DNA from: an uncultured Beijerinckiaceae bacterium
GTDB lineage: Bacteria; Pseudomonadota; Alphaproteobacteria; Rhizobiales; Beijerinckiaceae
Reading direction: 5' to 3'
Length of the DNA stretch: 5,097 nt
NCBI GenBank assembly: GCA_937863205.1
Contig: CALMGA010000081.1
Location: forward strand, 3,590-8,686
The notes beneath the pieces are model-generated. The model saw nothing but the letters and a program-made list of their open reading frames with translations, made no database searches and was not told the DNA's origin. Position numbers and translations under genes: made by a program. Position 1 is the first letter of the stretch. Every line of letters starts with the position of its first letter. Of the stretch, positions 1 through 5,097 are shown piece after piece.

Positions 1-1621
1 CGTTCTCGATGGGGCCGCGCCGGTTGCCGGCGGGCCGGGCGTCGCCGCGCTCGCCTCCACCGCGTTTGGCGAAGCGGGCGAGCAGGCTGTGCGGGTCGGC
101 GACGCCCCAGCCCGGCCCGTTGTCGCGGATCCGCAGCGTCGCCTCCCCCGCCTCGATGCCGACGGCAAGCGAGATCAGCGTCGCGCCCTTGGCGTAGCGC
201 AGCGCGTTGTCGACCGTGCCCTCGACGATCTGACGCAGCCATTCGAAATCGCCCGCCACGACGACGTCGGCTTGATCGCCGCTCGGCGCCGGTTCGAGCC
301 GGATGGCGACGTCCCTACGCTTGGTCGCGCCCTCGAAGGCGTCGACCGCGCTGGCGCATACGGCACGAAGCCCGACGCGCTTGAACTGCAGCTCGATCGT
401 TCCGCTTTCCGAGCGGGCAACCCGCAGCATGTCCTCGACGCGACGCTGCAGGCGCTGGGCCCGGCGGCGGATCACCCCGAAGGCGGCGAGATCGCGCTCG
501 ATCGCCTGAGGTGCGTCGGCCGGATCGGGGGCGAGGGCTGCGGCGGGAACAAAGGCCAGGGCGGTGGCATCGGCGGCATGGTGCGGCGGCTGCGCGACCG
601 TTCCGCCCGGCAAGCCCGTCTTGAACGATGCCGTCTTGAGCGAAGCCATGGCGATCTCGCATTCGCCGAGGATCACCGTCAGCGGCGTGCGCAGCTCGTG
701 GGAAACGTCGGCGAAGAAGCGGCGGCGGCTGCGGTCGATCTCCGACAGCTTGTCGTTGGCGGCGCGCAGATCGGCGGTGCGATCGGCCACCGTGGTTTCC
801 AGCGCCGACCTGTCGGCCGCGACGCGCTGCTCGCCGCGCCGCAGCCGCGCCGTCATCCGGTTGAACACAACGGCGAGCAGGCCGAGTTCGTCTCGGTTGC
901 GCACGGGCAGGCGCAGGTTGCGCTCGCCCTGGCCGATCGCCACCGCCGCCTCGCGGATCTCGGCGACCGCCGACAGGATCGGCCGGGAGATGAGCCGGTA
1001 CATGACGAGCGCGATCACCAGCGCCACAGCGGCGGAGACGAGCGCCGAGCGGGTCAGGGTCGCGGACATTTCGCGCTCCTCGTTGCGCCCGGCCTCGACG
1101 CCGCGCCGGTCGGCCTGCATCAGGAAGAACAGGTAGGGGCCGGTCAGGGCGGCGAAGCCGTTGAAGGCACCGCGGATGAGGTCGCCGCGGCGCTGGCCAT
1201 CGGGCTGGGCGAGGGCATCGTTGACCTGGCGAACAAGGACGTGGAAGCCGGCGCGCACCTGTTCGAGGGGGCGGGCGCGGGCGGCGGCGGCATTGACGCC
1301 CACCGGCAGGTCGGCCGCCCGGATCGCCTTGGCGATCTCCGGCTCGAAGGAGGCGATGGCCGCGTCGACCGCCGTTTCCGCGTCCTTCAGCCTGGCGTTG
1401 CCCGAAGCCTGGTCGTCGACCGAGGCGATCGCGATCAGCCCGTACTGCTGAATGCGGCCGGACATTTCGGTGAGGATGTCGAGGCGGCGCTGCGCATCAA
1501 GCGCCCGGTCGACCGTGCGGTCGGTGACGCGCACGCCGTAGATCACGCCGGCGCCGGCGAGAAGGGCGATGAGCAGGCATCCGAACACCAGGACGCCGAG
1601 CCGGAAGGCGATGGAGCGCAA
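1..1621 (-). CDS. Membrane sensor histidine kinase, HAMP type, C-terminus cut by window edge
   Basis: A two-component sensor kinase of the inner membrane; 540 residues are visible. Its order is: membrane segment about 8-30; a helical periplasmic domain about 31-185 that I cannot assign to a known sensor family; membrane segment about 188-208; HAMP about 209-260 (containing RDELGLLAVVFNRM); a coiled-coil linker (ALETTVADRTADLRAANDKL); then the phospho-acceptor box SHELRTPL with His308. The ATPase domain shows the N box (DNALRYA, Asn472), the G1 box (DNGPG, Asp500) and an F-box-like LLARFAKR near 517. The final glycine-rich G2 box lies beyond the left edge. Start: an in-frame TGA at 1634-1636 leaves TTG at 1619-1621 as the only start that keeps the whole first membrane segment; a purine-rich GAGGCGGGA precedes it. 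GTG at 1586-1588 is a poorer alternative. An Ala/Pro-rich stretch at about 328-372 enlarges the DHp hairpin loop. The gene begins 41 nt after the small upstream gene, so the two are probably cotranscribed. A response regulator may follow outside the window. The signal is unknown. Confidence 0.93.
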   Translation of the reverse strand, partial: MRSIAFRLGVLVFGCLLIALLAGAGVIYGVRVTDRTVDRALDAQRRLDILTEMSGRIQQYGLIAIASVDDQASGNARLKDAETAVDAAIASFEPEIAKAIRAADLPVGVNAAAARARPLEQVRAGFHVLVRQVNDALAQPDGQRRGDLIRGAFNGFAALTGPYLFFLMQADRRGVEAGRNEEREMSATLTRSALVSAAVALVIALVMYRLISRPILSAVAEIREAAVAIGQGERNLRLPVRNRDELGLLAVVFNRMTARLRRGEQRVAADRSALETTVADRTADLRAANDKLSEIDRSRRRFFADVSHELRTPLTVILGECEIAMASLKTASFKTGLPGGTVAQPPHHAADATALAFVPAAALAPDPADAPQAIERDLAAFGVIRRRAQRLQRRVEDMLRVARSESGTIELQFKRVGLRAVCASAVDAFEGATKRRDVAIRLEPAPSGDQADVVVAGDFEWLRQIVEGTVDNALRYAKGATLISLAVGIEAGEATLRIRDNGPGWGVADPHSLLARFAKRGGGERGDARPAGNRRGPIEN

Positions 1622-1662
1622 GCCGGTCCCGCCTCAGCCCCGACCGGAGCGCCCGGACGACC

Positions 1663-1869
1663 TCAAAGCGCCGTGTCGAGCCGGCTGCGCGGCACGCACT
1701 TCCACTTCTCGACGTGCCAGGCCGGATGCTGCTGCCCCCAAACGGCGACGGTGTTCTGCCCCTCGACGATGCACGACACGGGCGGGCGCTCCTCCACCGA
1801 CTGCTGCACCCGCTCGGTCTTGCAGGTCGTGGGCGAGGACAGCAGGCAGACGGACAGGATCACGAACAT
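1663..1869 (-). CDS. Small four-cysteine exported-looking protein of unknown function (68 aa)
   Basis: I do not recognise a characterised function. The protein starts with a short hydrophobic stretch (MFVILSVCLL) that could be a very short signal or anchor, and it has cysteines at 8, 16, 33 and 58. Its C-terminal half has the pattern HPAWHVEKWKC, rich in Trp and His. From memory, short alphaproteobacterial hypothetical proteins share this layout (hydrophobic start, an early Cys, and a late HP-x-W...W-x-C motif), but I could not search to confirm it. The start is well supported: AAGGAG lies 7 nt before ATG. The open frame continues upstream as far as 2010, but that extension would be translated from the structured spacer and has no comparable ribosome binding site. 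The cysteines suggest a periplasmic disulfide or metal-binding protein, which is inference. It precedes the kinase gene by 41 nt and could be an accessory to it. Confidence 0.8.
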   Translation of the reverse strand: MFVILSVCLLSSPTTCKTERVQQSVEERPPVSCIVEGQNTVAVWGQQHPAWHVEKWKCVPRSRLDTAL

Positions 1870-1876
1870 GCAACAA

Positions 1877-1882
1877 CTCCTT
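1877..1882 (-). promoter_or_regulatory. Strong ribosome binding site of the small cysteine protein gene
   Basis: Read on the minus strand this is AAGGAG, a near-perfect Shine-Dalgarno sequence, with 7 nt before the ATG at 1867-1869. It decides the start of the 68-codon gene against the longer open frame that reaches 2010. Confidence 0.85.
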
Positions 1883-1923
1883 GTCGCCGGGGCCGCGGGA
1901 CGGATCAGCACGGCGTCCGGCGA

Positions 1924-1970
1924 AGCTAAGCAGGTTCGCGTTGGCAGGCCAACGCTCCACCCGCTTAGCT
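1924..1970 (-). repeat. Imperfect hairpin in the xoxJ downstream spacer (hairpin A)
   Basis: The outer arms AGCTAAGC (1924-1931) and GCTTAGCT (1963-1970) are perfectly complementary. Inside them GGT (1933-1935) can pair with ACC (1959-1961). The tip is the perfect 8-bp pair GCGTTGGC (1938-1945) and GCCAACGC (1948-1955), separated by only 2 nt; in RNA the inner pair would open to leave a 4-nt loop. No T-run follows on either strand, so it does not look like an intrinsic terminator. On the minus-strand transcript it ends about 40 nt before the ribosome binding site of the small gene, which would suit a leader structure or a transcript-end stabiliser. Confidence 0.7.
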
Positions 1971-2029
1971 CTTCGACAGGCCGCAGGTTTTGATCGCAAA
2001 TGCGGGGCACTTTTGCGAAACCTGCTTAG
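1926..2029. repeat. 11-bp inverted repeat enclosing the spacer hairpins
   Basis: CTAAGCAGGTT (1926-1936) and AACCTGCTTAG (2019-2029) are exact reverse complements. With one extra base they extend by CGC on one arm and GCG on the other. These arms overlap those of hairpins A and B, so the long-range pairing and the two local hairpins exclude each other. A third related copy, CCCGCTTAG, lies at 1960-1968. No flanking target-site duplication is visible. Confidence 0.7.
1983..2025 (-). repeat. Imperfect hairpin in the xoxJ downstream spacer (hairpin B)
   Basis: The outer arms are GCAGGTTT (1983-1990) and AAACCTGC (2018-2025). After an asymmetric bulge, CGCAAA (1995-2000) pairs with TTTGCG (2012-2017), and TGC (2001-2003) pairs with GCA (2007-2009) around a GGG loop. 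It begins about 70 nt after the xoxJ stop codon on the minus strand. No T-tract follows, so it could be a 3' stabiliser or part of a leader, but a classical Rho-independent terminator is unlikely. Confidence 0.65.
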
Positions 2030-2034
2030 TGTAG

Positions 2035-2068
2035 CGCTTCGGACTTACCCGACATCCGCTTCGCACTT
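2035..2068 (-). repeat. Pair of 12-bp direct repeats, 22-bp period
   Basis: On the minus strand AAGTGCGAAGCG (2057-2068) and AAGTCCGAAGCG (2035-2046) match at 11 of 12 positions. Their 22-bp period is about two DNA helical turns, as in many operators bound by response regulators. An inverted pair, TCGGAC (2039-2044) and GTCCGA (2073-2078), overlaps them. A weak -10-like TACACT (2028-2033, minus strand) follows, but no good -35 is seen. From memory, CCGCTTCGCACTTT-like strings recur between genes in Hyphomicrobiales genomes, so this may instead be a decayed interspersed repeat. Confidence 0.45.
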
Positions 2069-2098
2069 TCCGGTCCGATGCTGTCGGAGTTGAGCCGC

Positions 2099-3181
2099 TC
2101 AGGGCTGGGCCGCGGAACCGCTCGGCGCCGGGCCGGGCATCTGAAACCCTTGCGGAACGAGTCCGGGCATCTTGGAGTCCGCCGGCGTTCGCCGCGCGCG
2201 CGGAGCTGCGCCGGCGACGGATGTCCCGTGCAGGGCCTCGTCGGACGAGATCGTTCGGCCGGCATCGTCGATGAGCGGCACGTCGTAGTCGAGCAGGACC
2301 TTGTTGATATCGGTTTGGCGCACACGGATCACGGCTTCGAGCTTGTGCTTCCAATCCGGCTCGTCGTGGCGGATGCCGAAGGTGATGCGATAAGCGAAAC
2401 CGGGCTTATCGACGTCGCCGAGCATCGGGGTCATCACCAGCGAGCCGGCGGACTGCTTGACGTCCGAACCGATCAGCGGACCCCAAACCACCGCCGCCTC
2501 GATGGTGCCGGACTTGAGATCGCCGATCATGGTGGCAAGCGGCGAATTGTACCGATGATCGACCAGCAGGGGATAAACCTTGGCCTTGTCCATCAGACCC
2601 TTGGCCAGCATCACGTCGACCGGTGGCGTCGCAGCGAAGATGCCCAAGGCATGTCCCTTCAACCTGGGATCATCGAGGCTGCGGACGCCGGCGAGGGCGC
2701 TGCGCGCGGGCGTCACCAGCACATAGGTCGAGCGATAGTACGGGTTGGTGGACTGCACGACATCGGACCCGATCGTGTAGCCCATGATGATGTCGCAAAG
2801 ATCGGCGTTCAAGGTGTTGCGCGCGAACCCCGGTCCTGAAGGCGCCCAAAGATAGCGGACCGGCTCCTTGAGCTGGTCGGCGACGATGTCGGCGATCTTG
2901 TTCTCGAACCCGGTCCTGTCACGATCACTGAACGGCGGATTCGCCGGATCCGAACACACGCGCAGCGCCGTGCGCGAGACCAGATCCGGAGAAACCTGCG
3001 CGACGCCCGGCGAGGACAGCGTCAGGCCGGGCGCAAGAAGAAGCGCGCGGGCAGCGACATTCACCAGCGCGGCCAAAGCCCCGGACCGGGCGGATCGCCC
3101 GACTCGAAAGGTTCGGTCCCCATCGAACAAGCGCAGCGAGCGCTTGCTTCGCATCGGCGCCATCCGCGAACGGTTACGCAT
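2099..3181 (-). CDS. xoxJ: XoxJ, periplasmic binding-protein-like partner of lanthanide methanol dehydrogenase
   Basis: A periplasmic solute-binding-fold protein of 360 codons, of the type annotated as quinoprotein dehydrogenase-associated putative ABC transporter substrate-binding protein. In the XoxF system it is thought to bind and activate or mature the dehydrogenase; no transporter is encoded beside it. Family hallmarks visible are LRVCSDPANPPFSDRD with Cys76, GFENKIADIVAD, the second conserved Cys129 in ADLCDIIMGYT, and NPYYRSTYVLVT. The export signal has a long basic N-terminus (1-33), a hydrophobic core about 34-54 and likely cleavage after GVA near 61. The ATG at 3181 has no clear ribosome binding site; Met7 or Met10 are possible starts that would give a more normal signal peptide. 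The C-terminal 40 residues or so are Pro/Ala/Gly-rich and probably disordered. It starts 12 nt after the xoxG stop codon, which suggests translational coupling within one operon. Confidence 0.92.
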   Translation of the reverse strand: MRNRSRMAPMRSKRSLRLFDGDRTFRVGRSARSGALAALVNVAARALLLAPGLTLSSPGVAQVSPDLVSRTALRVCSDPANPPFSDRDRTGFENKIADIVADQLKEPVRYLWAPSGPGFARNTLNADLCDIIMGYTIGSDVVQSTNPYYRSTYVLVTPARSALAGVRSLDDPRLKGHALGIFAATPPVDVMLAKGLMDKAKVYPLLVDHRYNSPLATMIGDLKSGTIEAAVVWGPLIGSDVKQSAGSLVMTPMLGDVDKPGFAYRITFGIRHDEPDWKHKLEAVIRVRQTDINKVLLDYDVPLIDDAGRTISSDEALHGTSVAGAAPRARRTPADSKMPGLVPQGFQMPGPAPSGSAAQP

Positions 3182-3193
3182 TTTTTCGAAACG

Positions 3194-3883
3194 TCAGAAG
3201 CCGATGCAGGCGGTTTCCTGCGTGCCGTAGACCGCCGGCTTGGGCTCATGTCCGCTGGGACGCTGACGGTCAAGAAGACCGAGGGAGCGGGCGCGAATGT
3301 AGACGTAGATGTCGTTGACGTAGCACTCGACGTTCTTGTTGTCGCCGAACGACGGCATCACCAGGTTTTCCGAATTGCTGACGTTCTGCTTACCGGCGGC
3401 GATGGTTTGCAGAAACGTGCCGTAGTCCAGCGTCTTCAGGGCGTCGACGAGCGACGGCGCGTAGCTCGATCCCAACGCATCCGGACCGTGGCACTGCAGG
3501 CAGTTCGCCCCATAGCGGCGATAGCCGGAGAAGGTGAACCAGTCCATGTTGCCGTCCTTGGTGAAGTGCGGCGTCGGATTGCCGTCCTTGTCCAGCCACA
3601 TGCCGTTGGCCTGCATCTCGACAGCCGGGTCGGACGATGGCTTGTCCTGGGACGCATCGGCCTTCTTCACGACCTTCGTCGGATCCTCGGCTGCAAGCTG
3701 CTTCTGCGCATCCTCGGCGGCCTTGTTCGCGGGAGGGGTGCTGGAGCCCGATGGATTGGCCGCCTGCGATCCCGCGGCGGCTTGTTCGCCACTCTTGTTC
3801 GCATCATTGGCGACGGCCGGAACAACGGCACCGATCAGGCAGAAAGCAAGTGCCAGGGTCGACAGGTTGGAGCGATGCACCAC
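3194..3883 (-). CDS. xoxG: XoxG, periplasmic cytochrome c electron acceptor of XoxF
   Basis: A c-type cytochrome that accepts electrons from the reduced PQQ of XoxF and passes them towards the terminal oxidase. With a GTG start at 3881-3883 it has 229 residues. A GAGGA ribosome binding site lies 8 nt upstream, and a clean signal peptide follows (core LALAFCLIGAVV, likely cleavage after AVA at 25). The single haem site is CLQCH (Cys128, Cys131, His132), with YRRYGANC before it. The probable distal ligand is Met176 in NLVMPSFGDNKNV. Placement between xoxF and xoxJ supports XoxG rather than another mono-haem cytochrome. Odd: residues about 26-90 form a low-complexity Ala/Lys/Pro/Ser linker between signal and haem domain, longer than I expect for the family. 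An open frame extends to a TTG at 3934, but that start would place the signal peptide internally. Confidence 0.93.
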   Translation of the reverse strand: MVHRSNLSTLALAFCLIGAVVPAVANDANKSGEQAAAGSQAANPSGSSTPPANKAAEDAQKQLAAEDPTKVVKKADASQDKPSSDPAVEMQANGMWLDKDGNPTPHFTKDGNMDWFTFSGYRRYGANCLQCHGPDALGSSYAPSLVDALKTLDYGTFLQTIAAGKQNVSNSENLVMPSFGDNKNVECYVNDIYVYIRARSLGLLDRQRPSGHEPKPAVYGTQETACIGF

Positions 3884-3891
3884 GGTTCGTT

Positions 3892-3896
3892 TCCTC
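3892..3896 (-). promoter_or_regulatory. Ribosome binding site that fixes the xoxG start
   Basis: GAGGA on the minus strand lies 8 nt before the GTG at 3881-3883. It supports this GTG over the upstream TTG (3932-3934) and over the adjacent second GTG (3878-3880). Confidence 0.7.
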
Positions 3897-3947
3897 GAAT
3901 GATCTTGGGGATCTGGAGTCCCATTCTTTATCAAGACGTATCACATG

Positions 3948-3977
3948 AAAAAGCCAGCGCGCTAGGTGCGCGCTGGC
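3948..3977 (-). terminator. Rho-independent terminator (or attenuator) after xoxF
   Basis: GCCAGCGCGC (3953-3962) and GCGCGCTGGC (3968-3977) form a perfect GC-rich 10-bp stem with a 5-nt loop. On the minus strand the stem is followed directly by TTTTT (3948-3952). It starts 34 nt after the xoxF stop codon and ends 64 nt before the xoxG start. It should end most xoxF transcripts. xoxG and xoxJ would then depend on read-through or on a promoter in the short space before xoxG, where I see no convincing one. Confidence 0.9.
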
Positions 3978-4011
3978 CTGCCTTGTCACTCAGGTCGCGT
4001 CAAAAAGACAC

Positions 4012-5097
4012 TTACTGGTTGGGGAGCGAGAACACCGTCATCGTGCCGCCCAGCGCGGTGTAGTTGTTGAGGGAGGCGTAGCCGCCCACAGCACCCAGAC
4101 CGGCATTCGGGTCGGTGAGACCGGCGGCGAGGCCGATGCCGGCCCAACCACCCACGCCCGACAGGATCGCGATGTACTGCTTGCCCTTGTGCTGGTAGGT
4201 CATGACGTTGCCGATGATGCCCGACGGCGTCTTGAACTTGTAGAGCAGCTTGCCCGTCTTGGCGTCGACAGCCTTCAGGTAGCCTTCCAAGGTGCCGTAG
4301 AACACCACGTCACCCGCGGTCGCCATGGCGCCCGACCAAACCGAGAACTGCTCGGGGTCCGACCACACGATCTTGCCCTTGGTGGCGTCCCAGGCGATGA
4401 AGTTGCCCATGCCGCCGTGGCTGTTCGGGGCGGGGTACATCGAGAGGGTTGCGCCGACGTAGGGCTGGCCGGGGGTGTAGGACACCTTGAAGGGCTCGTA
4501 GTCCATGCAGACGTGGTTGGTCGGCACGTAGAACAGGCCGGTCTTGGGCGAGAAGGTCGAGGGCTGCTCATCCTTCGAGCCAAGGGCGGCCGGGCAGATG
4601 CCCTTCGAGTTGTTGTCTTCGCCGTTGTGCTCGGTCGAGTACTTGGCGACGACGTGCGGACGGCCGTAGTCGGGGGACGACTTGTCCATCTCGACCTTGT
4701 CCGACCAGTTCACCTGCGGGTCGAAGTGCTGGGCGACGAGCAGTTCGCCGTTGGTGCGGTCCAGCGTGTAGCCGTAGCCGTTGCGGTCGAAGTGCACGAT
4801 GAGCTTGCGCTCCTTGCCGTCCACCTTCTGGTCAACCAGCGGCATTTCGTTGATGCCGTCGTAGTCCCATTCGTCGTGCGGGGTCATCTGGTAGACCCAC
4901 TTGGCCATGCCGGTGTCGGGGTTGCGGGCCCACATCGTCATCGACCACTTGTTGTCGCCGGGACGCTGCTTGGGGTTCCAGGTCGAGGGGTTGCCCGAGC
5001 CGTAGTAGAACAGGTTCAGGCCGGGATCGTAGGAGAACCAGCCCCAGGTGCAGCCGCCGCCGGTCTTCCACTGGTCGCCTTCCCAGGTCTTCAGCGA
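4012..5097 (-). CDS. xoxF: XoxF, lanthanide-dependent PQQ methanol dehydrogenase, N-terminus cut by window edge
   Basis: Periplasmic quinoprotein that oxidises methanol using PQQ and a lanthanide ion. The C-terminal 361 residues are present and the frame is open to the window edge; the true start lies outside. Visible residues, numbered from the edge: the PQQ-stacking Trp18 in GGGCTWGW; the metal-ligand Asn36 in YYGSGNP; and the catalytic Asp78 followed by Asp80 in the motif DEWDYDG. The second Asp is the extra ligand of lanthanide enzymes; calcium-dependent MxaF has Ala there. Arg105 in HFDRNGYGY probably corresponds to the PQQ-contacting Arg. Propeller docking motifs such as [11 protein letters not shown] and [11 protein letters not shown] follow. 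The C-terminal stretch [20 protein letters not shown], ending in FSLPNQ, resembles the XoxF5 clade. The Glu metal ligand and the adjacent-cysteine disulfide would lie in the missing part. It is first in the xoxFGJ order and has its own downstream terminator. Confidence 0.97.
   Translation of the reverse strand, partial: SLKTWEGDQWKTGGGCTWGWFSYDPGLNLFYYGSGNPSTWNPKQRPGDNKWSMTMWARNPDTGMAKWVYQMTPHDEWDYDGINEMPLVDQKVDGKERKLIVHFDRNGYGYTLDRTNGELLVAQHFDPQVNWSDKVEMDKSSPDYGRPHVVAKYSTEHNGEDNNSKGICPAALGSKDEQPSTFSPKTGLFYVPTNHVCMDYEPFKVSYTPGQPYVGATLSMYPAPNSHGGMGNFIAWDATKGKIVWSDPEQFSVWSGAMATAGDVVFYGTLEGYLKAVDAKTGKLLYKFKTPSGIIGNVMTYQHKGKQYIAILSGVGGWAGIGLAAGLTDPNAGLGAVGGYASLNNYTALGGTMTVFSLPNQ

Noticed and set aside
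89..1993. 634-codon open frame on the plus strand
   Set aside because: It is antisense to the histidine kinase and the small protein gene. Its translation is Arg/Gly/Ala-rich with no domain, as expected of a GC-rich shadow frame, whereas the minus strand shows clear kinase motifs in order.
1634..1999. 121-codon minus-strand open frame overlapping the small protein gene
   Set aside because: It uses another frame across the structured spacer and the small gene. The overlapping 68-codon frame has the strong ribosome binding site and the better protein composition.
1926..2029. Miniature transposable element bounded by the 11-bp inverted repeat
   Set aside because: No target-site duplication is visible and the arms take part in local hairpins, so I describe it as structure only. 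A genome copy count would be needed to revive the idea.
2028..2056. Sigma-70 promoter (TACACT, minus strand) for the small protein and kinase genes
   Set aside because: The -10 matches at only 4 of 6 positions and the segment 17 nt upstream does not resemble a -35.
1965..2354. 129-codon minus-strand open frame across the end of xoxJ and the spacer
   Set aside because: It overlaps xoxJ in a different frame and has an Arg-rich shadow composition.
2078..2839. 253-codon open frame on the plus strand
   Set aside because: It is antisense to xoxJ, has no recognisable motif, and its existence follows from the codon bias of the real gene.
3884..3934. Upstream extension of xoxG to a TTG start at 3934
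   Set aside because: It would bury the signal peptide behind 17 polar residues. The GTG at 3881-3883 has a ribosome binding site and gives a normal signal peptide.
3248..4063. 271-codon open frame on the plus strand
   Set aside because: It is antisense to xoxG and runs through the terminator into the end of xoxF. It has a Val/Arg-rich composition and no ribosome binding site or domain that I can support.
4939..4941. Internal ATG as the xoxF start
   Set aside because: The frame stays open and conserved XoxF sequence ([15 protein letters not shown]) continues to the window edge, so this is an internal Met.

Overview
The window is a high-GC stretch in which every convincing gene lies on the minus strand, so transcription runs from right to left. 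Gene content and protein style point to a methylotrophic alphaproteobacterium, most likely Hyphomicrobiales. The genus cannot be named from the sequence alone.

Right part (about 2099-5097): a lanthanide-dependent methanol oxidation cluster in the order xoxF-xoxG-xoxJ. XoxF is a PQQ methanol dehydrogenase. Only its C-terminal 361 residues are in the window, but they include the Asp-Tyr-Asp motif that marks lanthanide enzymes and a C-terminus typical of the XoxF5 group. XoxG is the periplasmic mono-haem cytochrome c that takes electrons from XoxF. Here it carries an unusually long low-complexity linker before the haem domain. XoxJ is the periplasmic-binding-protein-like partner thought to help XoxF mature. 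A perfect 10-bp stem followed by five Ts lies between xoxF and xoxG. It probably makes xoxF more abundant than xoxGJ.

Middle (1870-2098): a 229-bp gene-free spacer that is rich in structure. It holds two adjacent imperfect hairpins, an 11-bp inverted repeat that would compete with both of them, and a 12-bp direct repeat with a 22-bp period. This could be a cis-regulatory leader or operator for the downstream genes, or a degenerate interspersed palindromic repeat.

Left part (1-1869): a 68-codon gene with a near-ideal ribosome binding site, encoding a small exported-looking protein with four cysteines. After 41 nt comes a sensor histidine kinase with an inferred TTG start. It has two membrane segments, HAMP, DHp and most of the ATPase domain, and it runs off the left edge before its last glycine box. 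The kinase has an unusual insertion of about 45 residues in the loop of its dimerisation hairpin.

How the parts fit: XoxF oxidises methanol in the periplasm, XoxG carries the electrons away and XoxJ assists. The kinase and small protein lie immediately downstream on the same strand. They could sense something relevant to this pathway, but nothing in the sequence proves that link.
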